From assembly GCA_947478965.1 (NCBI GenBank), contig CANJXW010000043.1:1-5824 (forward strand): 5,824 bases of DNA, given 5' to 3'. This document shows positions 1 through 5,824 of this stretch, piece after piece. Every line of letters begins with the position of its first letter. Within the stretch, counting starts at the first letter, position 1. Made by a program: the position numbers and the translations under genes. A model generated the notes under the pieces. It did no database searches and was not told where the DNA came from. It worked only from the letters and a program-made list of their open reading frames with translations. This stretch comes from Candidatus Nanopelagicaceae bacterium. Lineage in GTDB: Bacteria > Actinomycetota > Actinomycetes > Nanopelagicales > Nanopelagicaceae.

Positions 1-1119
1 AAGTGTTAAAGATTTACTTGAAATATCTAGATTATTTGGCAATACGAATGAGAGTGTTTGTGGGTCTCTGACTATTTCAAAACTTTGTTCATAGAGATCA
101 GAAGCTAAGTAAGTTGAGGTCGCAGATGTTTGATAAGTTAGAACGCAAGTTCCGCCAGTGATTAATCTGACAGTAAAGCCACTAGGAACGCAAATAGTGG
201 GTGTAATTGTTTTAGCTAGAACATAACCTTCCGCTGCACTATAAACTTGCGGGAGATTTACGATTTTTGGTAAATCTCTTGCGGTTTGATTTTCAATTTT
301 TGGAATGAACAAACTTGATTTAGTTCTAGGACTTGTTATCAGTACAGTTTGCTTATCTTCAAAAATTGCAAAATCTTTTGTTTTGGGAGTAAAAACAGTG
401 AAATCACAATTGCCGGCAGAAATTAGTTTCAGAATTTTTCCATCACTAGAACAGGTCAAAGGAGTAGATGATTTAATTTGTAATTCAAGTGAGGTGACTT
501 TTGGCTCATAAAAATCTAGTGGATTAAAAGTCTCACCCGCTTTCCAAATAGGTTTATTAGACGAGTTATATTTGTTTATATTTTTATACGTAATTGACAA
601 ACTTGAATCATAAGAAGGTCCTTGAAATGTTTTATAAACATAATTTAAATCTCCACCACTTCTGATTAATAGTGAATTCTCAGCTTCCGTCAAGTCCCGA
701 ATTTTTTTGGCAAAAATTTCACCAGTACTGTAACTGTACCCTGCTATTTTGTTATTTCTCACCTCAGATGCACTTACAGTATAAACGCCAGGCGAAATTG
801 TTCTTGGTAAAGTAAGTGCTCCCTTATAAGTAACTTTTTTCTGAGCTAAATTCTCTAGCAAATCTGTTCGAAAAATAGGCGTACCCCAAGTACTTCCCAC
901 CGAATCCTTTATAGTTATAAACGATGAAGAATTTTCTATGCCAAATGGGTGAGAAACTATAAGTTCGAAACTTAACTTAATATTTGAATCAAGTAAATCA
1001 ATTTCAGTTGGGGTAAAGGTAAAGGATTCAACCACTGGATTTTCAGTTGCTATTGCTGGTGCGCTAACCAGCCCAGTAAGTAATATAGAAAATGCAAAGA
1101 TTGTTGATTTGACCTTCAT
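1..1119 (-). CDS. Secreted Ig-like repeat surface protein, C-terminus beyond the window
   Basis: The frame stays open from an ATG at 1119-1117 to the left edge, giving 373 residues with no stop; the true length is unknown. Residues 1-24 form a typical signal peptide: Lys at 2 and 4, a hydrophobic core, and an AIA|T cleavage site after Ala24. Residues 28-135 look like a beta-sandwich region (alternating hydrophobics, SPGVYTVSA near 109-117). Two Cys-bounded Ig-like units follow at about 220-261 and 307-349, and PQTLSFVLPN at 353-362 resembles the start of a third. The pattern C-x14-C with GxTVxL and GTC matches repeats common in large secreted actinobacterial proteins, so a cell-surface or adhesive role is inferred. 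No sortase motif, anchor or enzyme domain is visible in this part. Seven of nine Arg codons are AGA, unlike the CGT/CGC-rich genes to the right, suggesting transfer. An exact family is not recognised. Confidence 0.82.
   Translation of the reverse strand, partial: MKVKSTIFAFSILLTGLVSAPAIATENPVVESFTFTPTEIDLLDSNIKLSFELIVSHPFGIENSSSFITIKDSVGSTWGTPIFRTDLLENLAQKKVTYKGALTLPRTISPGVYTVSASEVRNNKIAGYSYSTGEIFAKKIRDLTEAENSLLIRSGGDLNYVYKTFQGPSYDSSLSITYKNINKYNSSNKPIWKAGETFNPLDFYEPKVTSLELQIKSSTPLTCSSDGKILKLISAGNCDFTVFTPKTKDFAIFEDKQTVLITSPRTKSSLFIPKIENQTARDLPKIVNLPQVYSAAEGYVLAKTITPTICVPSGFTVRLITGGTCVLTYQTSATSTYLASDLYEQSFEIVRDPQTLSFVLPNNLDISSKSLTL
70..462 (-). repeat. Two tandem Cys-bounded Ig-like protein repeats
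   Basis: Within the secreted protein, unit A (residues about 220-261) and unit B (about 307-349) align without gaps across their first half. Each has a Cys, 14 residues, then a second Cys (C223/C238 and C310/C325), with the sequences SAGNC and TGGTC at the second Cys. Each then runs about 23 residues into a Q-x-(V/F)-x-I strand. The unit period is 87 residues. The two are clearly diverged, so this is domain-level repetition and not a recent DNA duplication. A disulfide between the paired cysteines outside the cell is plausible but inferred. Confidence 0.65.
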
Positions 1120-1124
1120 TTTAT

Positions 1125-1130
1125 CTCCCT
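1125..1130 (-). promoter_or_regulatory. Shine-Dalgarno of the secreted protein gene
   Basis: On the minus strand AGGGAG is followed by ATAAA and then the ATG at 1119. This is a good purine-rich site at normal spacing. It fixes the start, which is also where the signal peptide begins. Confidence 0.7.
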
Positions 1131-1149
1131 GTAATTAGTACTCCACTTT

Positions 1150-1155
1150 ATTATG
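1150..1155 (-). promoter_or_regulatory. Possible -10 element for the secreted protein gene
   Basis: CATAAT on the minus strand matches TATAAT at five of six positions and would place transcription start about 24 bases before the ATG. No convincing -35 is seen at 16-18 bases upstream. The gene lies 58 bases after the tRNA on the same strand with no clear terminator between, so read-through from the tRNA is an alternative. Confidence 0.2.
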
Positions 1156-1177
1156 ATTACTATTAAAATGCCTTAAT

Positions 1178-1265
1178 TGGCGGAGGATGAGGGATTTGAA
1201 CCCTCGGTAGGTCACCCTACACACGCTTTCCAAGCGTGCGCACTCGGCCGCTATGCGAATCCTCC
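1178..1265 (-). tRNA. tRNA-Ser (anticodon GGA), CCA encoded
   Basis: Read on the minus strand this folds as a complete class II tRNA. The acceptor GGAGGAT pairs with ATCCTCC, and the D stem is GCA/TGC. The anticodon arm CACGC-TTGGAAA-GCGTG carries GGA, reading UCC and UCU. The long variable arm GTAGG-GTGA-CCTAC is typical of serine tRNA. The T arm is GAGGG-TTCAAAT-CCCTC, followed by discriminator G at 1181 and an encoded CCA at 1180-1178. It is transcribed towards the AT-rich gene and away from ffs and dnaX. Confidence 0.96.
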
Positions 1266-1268
1266 AGT

Positions 1269-1282
1269 GTTGGTAAACCAAC
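1269..1282. repeat. Short inverted repeat at the tRNA 5' boundary
   Basis: GTTGGT, two bases, ACCAAC: six-base arms beginning three bases outside the mature 5' end of tRNA-Ser, between the divergent tRNA and ffs genes. It could be part of the tRNA leader or a protein site, but arms this short also occur by chance. Confidence 0.3.
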
Positions 1283-1307
1283 GTGCGAACTCTATCGGTG
1301 CATTAAC

Positions 1308-1313
1308 TATGAT
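1308..1313 (+). promoter_or_regulatory. -10 element of the SRP RNA gene
   Basis: TATGAT matches the -10 consensus at five of six positions and ends seven bases before the first paired base of the SRP RNA at 1321, the expected distance to a transcription start. The -35 region around 1284-1290 (TGCGAAC) is poor. Confidence 0.5.
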
Positions 1314-1320
1314 TAGACCA

Positions 1321-1408
1321 GATCCCTCACGCGGCATTACCGCGCTGAACTCCCCCAGGGTAGGAATACAGCAAGGGTAGGCGCGCTCTGATGGGTGCGT
1401 GGGGGGTC
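1321..1408 (+). ncRNA. ffs: Signal recognition particle RNA, small bacterial (4.5S) type
   Basis: This RNA binds Ffh and is needed for co-translational targeting of membrane proteins. The conserved Ffh-binding tip is visible. A GGAA tetraloop at 1363-1366 is closed by GTA/TAC, and beneath it lies the symmetric loop made of CAGG (1356-1359) and AGCA (1370-1373), the same bases as in the E. coli RNA. Further down, CGCGC (1341-1345) pairs with GCGCG (1381-1385). The outer 12-base helix joins 1321-1332 to 1397-1408 and includes G-U pairs. Ends are set from that helix and may be a few bases off. The position between tRNA-Ser and dnaX fits actinobacterial gene order. No clear terminator follows, and the RNA ends about 50 bases before dnaX. 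Confidence 0.9.
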
Positions 1409-1410
1409 CC

Positions 1411-1437
1411 TTAACAGTGGCAGAGAATGTTTAGATA
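1411..1437 (+). promoter_or_regulatory. Weak candidate promoter for dnaX-recR
   Basis: TTAACA at 1411-1416 matches a -35 box at five of six positions. The best nearby -10 is TAGATA at 1432-1437, with a short 15-base spacer and poor agreement. Transcription carrying on from ffs is an equally good explanation for dnaX expression. Confidence 0.22.
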
Positions 1438-1460
1438 CGTAGACCAGAAGGGGGAGCACG

Positions 1461-3185
1461 ATGTCGTTAGCGCTCTATCGTAAATATCGCCCTTCTGTAT
1501 TTGCAGATGTCATTGGCCAAGAGCATGTCACCGTTCCGCTTTCCAACGCGCTGACATCTGGTCGCACTCACCACGCATATTTATTTAGCGGCCCACGAGG
1601 TTGCGGAAAAACTTCAAGCGCTCGCATTATGGCGCGCTCGCTTAACTGTGAAAAGGGTCCGACTCCAGAACCATGTGGTCTCTGCCAATCATGTAAAGAT
1701 CTCGTTGCGAACGGCCCGGGTTCACTTGATGTTATTGAACTCGATGCTGCAACACATGGACTTGTCGATGATGCGCGCGATCTTCGCGACAAAGCATTCT
1801 TTGCACCAGTACAAAGTAAGTACAAAATTTATATTATCGATGAGGCTCACCAACTTGGACCCGGAGCAGCAAATGCTCTTTTGAAAGTTGTTGAAGAGCC
1901 ACCTCCCCACGTTATTTTTATCTTTGCAACAACTGAACCCGAGAAACTCATTTCAACAATTAGATCTCGTACACATCACTATCCATTCCGTTTAGTTCCA
2001 CCCGGAACACTTGCTGCACATCTTGAGAAGATCTGCGAAGCAGAAGGCGTCACTGTCGCAAAGGGCGTTATTCCACTCGTTGTTCGTGCAAGTGGTGGCT
2101 CTGTTCGTGATGCTCTCTCGGTTTTGGGCCAACTCCTCGCAGGTGCTGGCCCGGATGGTGTGAGCTACGAGATTGCAATTCAACTCCTTGGATTTACTGA
2201 TGGCGCACTCTTGGATGATGCGATCGATGCACTTGCTGCGCGAGATGGCGCAACACTTTTCCAGACGGTTGATCGTGTCATCGAATCTGGCCATGATCCT
2301 CGTCGCTTTGCTAGCGATCTTCTTGAGCGCCTTCGCGATCTGATGATCGTTGATGCGCTTCAGGCAACAAATGCCAGTTCAATCTTGCGCGAACTTCCTG
2401 ATGATCAATTAGAACGTATGCGCACGCAAGCACAAAATATTGGTGCGGCAAATCTTTCACGAGCAGCAGATATTGCGGCAGAAGGTTTAACCCAGATGCG
2501 CGGTGCAACAGCGCCCCGCTTGATCCTCGAGCTCATTTGTGGGCGAATCCTTCTTCCATCAGGTGATGTCTCTGAAGTTGGATTGCTATCTCGTATCGAG
2601 CGTTTAGAGCGTGTAGAAAACATTGCACCGACTCCACGTATACAAGCACCTGCGCAGAAAGAAGCACCTGCTGCAAAAGCTCCGGTCGCTGCGCAGCCTG
2701 AAGATTATGTAGCGCCAGTTGTTGCAGAGGCAGTTCGCGAACCAGCGCCAATCATTAGAGAAGTTCCAAAAGCAGAGAAAATAGATTCAATTGACGTTGG
2801 CGCCCTTCGCAGAATGTGGCCAGATGTTATTGAAAACGTAAAGAAGCGTCGCCGTCTTACATGGTCTCTTCTTAGCGCAAGCGCTCAGATCATTGCAGTT
2901 GATGAAACAAATATTACGATCGGCATCGTTAACGCTGGTGCTCGTGATTCCTTTGTTCGCTCAGAATCAAACGAGATTTTACGCCAAGCATTTATCGATG
3001 TCGTTGGTTTAGATCGTAAGATGGAAGTTGTCGTAGACCCATCTATCGATACAAATAGCACACCAGCTGCTCGCGCAGTTCGCACAGATGAGGCACCTAC
3101 AGATAAGAATCTTCTCTCGGGCGCTGCGCTCTTAGCTGCCGAACTCGGCGCACAAGTTATTAGCGAAACTCAAAGCAACGCATGA
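1461..3185 (+). CDS. dnaX: DNA polymerase III subunit gamma/tau
   Basis: This is the AAA+ ATPase of the clamp loader, which opens and loads the sliding clamp at the replication fork in the cytoplasm. The start [11 protein letters not shown] is canonical and follows GGGGAG at 1451-1456. Visible motifs are Walker A GPRGCGKT (44-51), four zinc cysteines at 63, 72, 75 and 78, Walker B IIDEAH (125-130), sensor 1 FATTEP (155-160) and the arginine finger at S169-R170. Thr171 stands where E. coli has Cys (SRC), which I recall as usual in actinobacteria. An Ala/Pro/Glu-rich linker spans about 395-455, then a C-terminal tau-like domain starts near 458. At 574 residues it resembles the mycobacterial protein and is shorter than the E. 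coli one. I see no AAAAAAG slip site in the linker, so a separate gamma form by frameshift is not indicated. The stop overlaps recR. Confidence 0.97.
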   Translation: MSLALYRKYRPSVFADVIGQEHVTVPLSNALTSGRTHHAYLFSGPRGCGKTSSARIMARSLNCEKGPTPEPCGLCQSCKDLVANGPGSLDVIELDAATHGLVDDARDLRDKAFFAPVQSKYKIYIIDEAHQLGPGAANALLKVVEEPPPHVIFIFATTEPEKLISTIRSRTHHYPFRLVPPGTLAAHLEKICEAEGVTVAKGVIPLVVRASGGSVRDALSVLGQLLAGAGPDGVSYEIAIQLLGFTDGALLDDAIDALAARDGATLFQTVDRVIESGHDPRRFASDLLERLRDLMIVDALQATNASSILRELPDDQLERMRTQAQNIGAANLSRAADIAAEGLTQMRGATAPRLILELICGRILLPSGDVSEVGLLSRIERLERVENIAPTPRIQAPAQKEAPAAKAPVAAQPEDYVAPVVAEAVREPAPIIREVPKAEKIDSIDVGALRRMWPDVIENVKKRRRLTWSLLSASAQIIAVDETNITIGIVNAGARDSFVRSESNEILRQAFIDVVGLDRKMEVVVDPSIDTNSTPAARAVRTDEAPTDKNLLSGAALLAAELGAQVISETQSNA

Positions 3186-3793
3186 GCACTGGAATGTATG
3201 AAGGTGCAATCCAAGATCTCATTGACGAGCTAGGTCGCCTTCCAGGTATTGGTCCAAAGAGCGCACAGCGAATTGCTTTTCATATTCTTCAATCGGATGG
3301 CGATGCAGCTCTCAACCTCGTAGATGCAATTCGCACAGTAAAAGAGCGAGTTAAGTTCTGCGAACAATGCGGCAACGTTTCCGAAGAGACCCAATGTCGT
3401 ATCTGTCGCGATCCACGTCGCGATCCAACACAAATTTGTGTTGTTGAAGAGAGTAAAGATGTCATTGCGATTGAACGCACTCGCGAATTCCGCGGTAAGT
3501 ATCACGTCCTAGGCGGCGCCATTAGCCCCATCGATGGAATCGGCCCTGAACAGTTGCGTATCCGCGAACTCATGGTTCGTCTTGCAGATTCCAATATCGT
3601 TGAAGTCATCCTTGCGACTGATCCAAACCTCGAAGGCGAGGCAACCGCAACCTATTTAGCTCGCCTGATTAAGCCACTTGGCATCAAAGTCTCTCGTCTT
3701 GCCAGCGGCTTGCCAGTTGGCGGGGACCTTGAATATGCCGATGAAGTAACCCTTGGTCGAGCATTTGAGGGACGCAGGAACGTCGAAGGCTGA
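3182..3793 (+). CDS. recR: Recombination mediator protein RecR
   Basis: RecR acts with RecO (and RecF) to load RecA on single-stranded gaps during recombinational repair. Domains are in the usual order. A helix-hairpin-helix lies at 17-36 ([11 protein letters not shown]) and a four-Cys zinc finger at C60, C63, C72 and C75. The Toprim domain follows, with Glu90 and the [11 protein letters not shown] motif at 145-155, then the C-terminal [12 protein letters not shown] stretch (176-187). The length of 203 residues is normal. The start at 3182 overlaps the dnaX stop as ATGA, so translation is probably coupled; neither it nor the alternative ATG at 3194 has a Shine-Dalgarno sequence. The alternative gives MYEG at the N-terminus, the family's usual beginning, so the true protein may be four residues shorter. 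Confidence 0.97.
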   Translation: MSTGMYEGAIQDLIDELGRLPGIGPKSAQRIAFHILQSDGDAALNLVDAIRTVKERVKFCEQCGNVSEETQCRICRDPRRDPTQICVVEESKDVIAIERTREFRGKYHVLGGAISPIDGIGPEQLRIRELMVRLADSNIVEVILATDPNLEGEATATYLARLIKPLGIKVSRLASGLPVGGDLEYADEVTLGRAFEGRRNVEG

Positions 3794-3797
3794 TTTA

Positions 3798-3836
3798 TCT
3801 CATTATATGGATAGAGCACTGTCTCATTAAATGAGA
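3798..3836. promoter_or_regulatory. Candidate operator: palindrome plus partial copy before lysC
   Basis: TCTCATTAAATGAGA at 3822-3836 is a perfect inverted repeat with seven-base arms around a single A. Its left half, TCTCATTA, also occurs 24 bases upstream at 3798-3805, followed by a degraded right half (TATGGA). The perfect copy lies mostly between the proposed -35 and -10 of lysC, where a repressor would block RNA polymerase. No U-run follows, so it is not a terminator. The binding protein is unknown and the operator role is inferred. Confidence 0.4.
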
Positions 3837-3847
3837 AATCCGATAAT
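3819..3847 (+). promoter_or_regulatory. Candidate promoter for lysC-asd
   Basis: GATAAT at 3842-3847 matches the -10 consensus at five of six positions. Seventeen bases upstream, CTGTCT at 3819-3824 is a weak -35. Transcription would start near 3854, leaving a leader of about 33 bases. A second option, a leaderless message starting at the ATG from CACTAT at 3875-3880, has correct spacing but a poor hexamer. Confidence 0.38.
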
Positions 3848-3859
3848 TAGGTGGAAATA

Positions 3860-3875
3860 GAGGCGATCTTGCCTC
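3860..3875 (+). other. Small hairpin in the lysC leader
   Basis: GAGGC at 3860-3864 pairs with GCCTC at 3871-3875 around a six-base loop, ending 11 bases before the lysC ATG. There is no U-run, so it is not an intrinsic terminator. It could fold away an otherwise bare start region or be chance; no lysine riboswitch core fits in this short leader. Confidence 0.3.
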
Positions 3876-3886
3876 ACTATTAAGCC

Positions 3887-5158
3887 ATGGGGTTGATAGT
3901 TCAAAAATATGGCGGTTCATCCGTTGCCGATGCCGAGGGTATGAAGCGCGTTGCCGCTCGCATCGTTGCTACGAAAAAAGATGGCAATCAAGTAGTCGTC
4001 GTAGTCAGCGCTATGGGCGATACGACCGATGAGCTCATTGATCTAGCTAAAGCGGTCACACCTATCCCAACAGGTCGCGAACTCGACATGCTTTTAACTG
4101 CGGGAGAGCGCATTTCGATGTCACTTCTTGCAATGGCGATTACCAATTTGGGCCATGAGGCTCGTTCATTTACTGGAAGCCAAGCTGGCGTGATTACTGA
4201 TTCATCGCATGGCCGTGCGCGCATCATCGATGTAACTCCTGGTCGCATTAAGGGCGCCCTTGATGAAGGCGCAATTGCAATTGTTGCTGGTTTTCAAGGA
4301 ATCTCACAAGATACAAAAGATGTAACAACTCTTGGCCGAGGCGGTTCAGATACAACTGCTGTTGCCCTCGCCGCTGCCCTTGATGCTGATGTCTGTGAAA
4401 TTTATACAGATGTCGATGGAATCTTTAGCGCAGATCCACGCGTTGTTCCAACTGCGCGCAAATTGAAAACTGTTACATATGAAGAAATGCTCGAACTCGC
4501 AGCAGCAGGTGCAAAAGTTCTCCACCTGCGTTGCGTCGAATACGCACGACGCTACAACATGCCGATTCACGTACGTTCATCATTTTCACCTAACGAAGGA
4601 ACATGGGTGGTTGAAAACCATCCTGAAGGAGGCAACATGGAACAAGCAATGATCTCGGGTATCGCACACGATAAATCCGAAGCAAAGATCACAATCGTCG
4701 GCGTACCAGATCGCACTGGCGTTGCTGCTCGAATCTTCCAAGCGATTGCCGATGCAGATATCAACATCGATATGATCGTGCAGAACGTATCTGCTGCGGC
4801 TACCGGCCTTACCGACATCTCCTTCACTGTTCCTAAAGCAGAAGGCGCAAATGCAACTGCAATTCTTCAGCGCATTCAAGGCGAAGTCGGTTACGCATCT
4901 ATCCAATATGACGATTCCATTGGCAAACTCTCACTCATCGGCGCTGGCATGCGTTCGCATCCAGGTGTTACAGCTACATTCTTCGCTGCAATGGCTGAGG
5001 CCGGAATCAATATTGAGATGATTTCCACATCAGAAATTCGTATCTCTGTAATCTGTCGCGAAAGCGATCTAGACCGTGGCGTTCGCGCTGCGCACACAGC
5101 TTTTGGCCTCGATGCCAATGAAGTAGAAGCAGTTGTTTATGGGGGTTCTGGTCGATGA
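3887..5158 (+). CDS. lysC: Aspartate kinase, alpha subunit (full-length)
   Basis: Phosphorylates L-aspartate with ATP, the first step towards lysine, diaminopimelate, threonine and methionine. The N-terminal kinase domain shows KYGGSS (7-12), TAGERIS (71-77), GRGGSDTTA (150-158) and [12 protein letters not shown] (174-185). Two ACT domains follow, at about 265-340 and 345-420, the second beginning [10 protein letters not shown]. The length of 423 residues and the sequence match the Corynebacterium/Mycobacterium type regulated jointly by lysine and threonine. Positions corresponding to Corynebacterium Ala279, Ser301 and Thr311 are Ala280, Ser302 and Ser312, so feedback control is likely retained (inference). 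The start gives the family-typical [12 protein letters not shown]; an in-frame TAA at 3881-3883 excludes a longer form. No Shine-Dalgarno lies at normal distance: the nearest, AGGTGG at 3849-3854, is 32 bases upstream. The stop overlaps asd as ATGA. Confidence 0.97.
   Translation: MGLIVQKYGGSSVADAEGMKRVAARIVATKKDGNQVVVVVSAMGDTTDELIDLAKAVTPIPTGRELDMLLTAGERISMSLLAMAITNLGHEARSFTGSQAGVITDSSHGRARIIDVTPGRIKGALDEGAIAIVAGFQGISQDTKDVTTLGRGGSDTTAVALAAALDADVCEIYTDVDGIFSADPRVVPTARKLKTVTYEEMLELAAAGAKVLHLRCVEYARRYNMPIHVRSSFSPNEGTWVVENHPEGGNMEQAMISGIAHDKSEAKITIVGVPDRTGVAARIFQAIADADINIDMIVQNVSAAATGLTDISFTVPKAEGANATAILQRIQGEVGYASIQYDDSIGKLSLIGAGMRSHPGVTATFFAAMAEAGINIEMISTSEIRISVICRESDLDRGVRAAHTAFGLDANEVEAVVYGGSGR
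4626..4632 (+). promoter_or_regulatory. Internal Shine-Dalgarno for the aspartokinase beta subunit
   Basis: AAGGAGG, close to a perfect anti-16S match, sits four bases before an in-frame ATG at 4637. It is the strongest ribosome-binding site among the plus-strand genes, although it lies inside a coding region, and it decides the beta start. Confidence 0.75.
4637..5158 (+). CDS. lysC: Aspartate kinase beta subunit by internal in-frame start
   Basis: Starting at Met251 of the long protein, this yields a 173-residue chain that holds only the two ACT domains. In Corynebacterium glutamicum and Bacillus aspartokinase II the same gene makes such a beta subunit, which joins alpha in an alpha2beta2 enzyme and forms the effector-binding interface. 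The start [17 protein letters not shown] lines up with the Corynebacterium beta start (MEEAVLTGVATDKSEAK from memory). The support is the strong AAGGAGG four bases upstream and the exact agreement with the domain boundary. It is a nested product and not a separate gene. Confidence 0.75.
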   Translation: MEQAMISGIAHDKSEAKITIVGVPDRTGVAARIFQAIADADINIDMIVQNVSAAATGLTDISFTVPKAEGANATAILQRIQGEVGYASIQYDDSIGKLSLIGAGMRSHPGVTATFFAAMAEAGINIEMISTSEIRISVICRESDLDRGVRAAHTAFGLDANEVEAVVYGGSGR

Positions 5159-5824
5159 CCAATAAAACTGGAAAACCATCACTTGCAGTTGTCGGCGCAA
5201 CCGGCGCAGTCGGTACCGTCATGCTTGGAATCCTCACTGAACGTAAAGATGTTTGGGGCGAGATTCGCCTCATTGCATCTGCACGCAGCGCAGGCAAGAA
5301 GTTAATGTGTCGCGGTGAAGAGCTCACAGTCGTTGCGCTTTCCCCAGAAGCATTCGATGGCATCGATGTTGCGATGTTCGATGTTCCAGATGAGATTTCA
5401 GCAGAGTGGGCACCGATCGCAGCGGCTCGTGGCGCGGTCGTTGTCGATAACTCGGGCGCATTCCGTATGGATGTTGATGTTCCATTGGTTGTTCCTGAAG
5501 TAAATCCTCAAGATGTTCTTAATCGTCCTCGCGGAATTATCTCCAATCCAAATTGCACGACTCTTTCGATGATCGTTGCTATGGGAGCACTTCACCAGGA
5601 GTACGAGCTAAAAGAACTCGTTGTCTCTTCCTATCAAGCCGCATCGGGTGCGGGCCAAGCAGGCATTGATACCTTGCGCGCACAGATTAAAGCTGTTGCA
5701 GGCACAACTGCTGGAGATATAACAGGAGATTTACGGTCGATCATTACTGACAATGGCGCATTCCCTGCACCACTTGCTCTCAACGTTGTGCCATGGGCCG
5801 GATCCCTCAAAGAAGATGGGTATT
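5155..5824 (+). CDS. asd: Aspartate-semialdehyde dehydrogenase, cut by the right edge
   Basis: Reduces aspartyl phosphate, the product of LysC, to aspartate semialdehyde with NADPH, the branch point for lysine/diaminopimelate and threonine/methionine. The window holds 223 of an expected 340-360 residues. Visible are the NADP-binding GATGAVG (14-20), NSGAFRM (99-105), the catalytic Cys134 in SNPNCTT, the active-site Gln161 in [11 protein letters not shown], and [10 protein letters not shown] near 209-218. At 75-80 it has FDVPDE where many homologues have FSAGGS, a variant I recall from Streptomyces enzymes. The ATG overlaps the lysC stop as ATGA; GGGGG at 5141-5145 is a distant, weak ribosome site, so coupling to lysC is likely. 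The frame is open to the edge, with no sign of damage. Confidence 0.96.
   Translation, partial: MTNKTGKPSLAVVGATGAVGTVMLGILTERKDVWGEIRLIASARSAGKKLMCRGEELTVVALSPEAFDGIDVAMFDVPDEISAEWAPIAAARGAVVVDNSGAFRMDVDVPLVVPEVNPQDVLNRPRGIISNPNCTTLSMIVAMGALHQEYELKELVVSSYQAASGAGQAGIDTLRAQIKAVAGTTAGDITGDLRSIITDNGAFPAPLALNVVPWAGSLKEDGY

Noticed and set aside
305..511. Plus-strand reading frame of 68 codons in the AT-rich region
   Set aside because: It lies opposite the long open minus-strand frame, which has a signal peptide, a ribosome site and domain structure; this one has none of these.
1..1177. Duplicate of the tRNA-Ser 3' end as an att site
   Set aside because: No second copy of the T-arm/acceptor sequence was found in this stretch; if one exists it lies beyond the left edge.
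1177..1380. Plus-strand reading frame of 67 codons across the tRNA and SRP RNA
   Set aside because: It is the antisense of tRNA-Ser joined to ffs; peptides starting like EDEGFEPSVG are a well-known false product of tRNA complements.
1992..2294. Minus-strand frame of 100 codons inside dnaX
   Set aside because: It is the shadow of a strongly conserved gene, and its Cys/Ser-rich composition has no recognisable motif.
3822..3836. Inverted repeat after recR as a terminator
   Set aside because: The arms are AT-rich with almost no loop and no U-run follows; an operator is the better reading.
3974..3980. AAAAAAG run in lysC resembling a dnaX-type frameshift site
   Set aside because: In the reading frame it is AAA AAA G, not A AAA AAG, no stimulating stem-loop was seen, and the protein reads through normally.
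4586..4906. Minus-strand frame of 106 codons inside lysC
   Set aside because: It is the complement of the ACT-domain coding region, with no ribosome site or recognisable domain.

Overview
The window looks like a chromosomal segment of a low-G+C, small-genome actinobacterium. The order tRNA-Ser, SRP RNA, dnaX, recR, lysC, asd is actinobacterial. So are the protein details: an 'SRT' instead of 'SRC' motif in DnaX, an aspartokinase with a Corynebacterium-like regulatory half, and a Streptomyces-type aspartate-semialdehyde dehydrogenase. The core genes are only about 50% G+C by hand count on sample lines, and intergenic gaps are short. I would guess a freshwater acI-type lineage (Nanopelagicales, such as Candidatus Planktophila). 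That placement is an inference and was not tested by any search.

Left third (1-1119, minus strand): one AT-rich reading frame stays open to the window edge. It encodes the first 373 residues of a secreted protein with a clear signal peptide and at least two Cys-bounded Ig-like repeats; a third seems to begin at the edge. Its base composition (22-35% G+C on sampled lines) and its arginine codons (7 of 9 are AGA) differ sharply from the rest of the window. It lies directly past the 3' end of a tRNA-Ser gene, a typical place for an acquired island to begin.

Middle (1120-1460): tRNA-Ser(GGA) with encoded CCA on the minus strand, then the small bacterial SRP RNA (ffs) on the plus strand with its own -10 element. 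Neither gene codes for protein.

Right (1461-5824, plus strand): two translationally coupled pairs. dnaX and recR overlap by ATGA and supply the clamp-loader subunit and a recombination mediator; the ybaB/ebfC gene often found between them is missing. After a 93-base gap holding a candidate promoter and operator comes lysC, overlapping asd by ATGA. These two encode the first two steps of the aspartate pathway to lysine, threonine, methionine and diaminopimelate. lysC contains an in-frame internal start with a strong Shine-Dalgarno sequence, expected to make the separate beta subunit, whereas its main start has none. asd is cut by the right edge.

I see no phage, transposon, CRISPR or defence genes. 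The least ordinary parts are the AT-rich surface-protein gene next to the tRNA and the control region of lysC.
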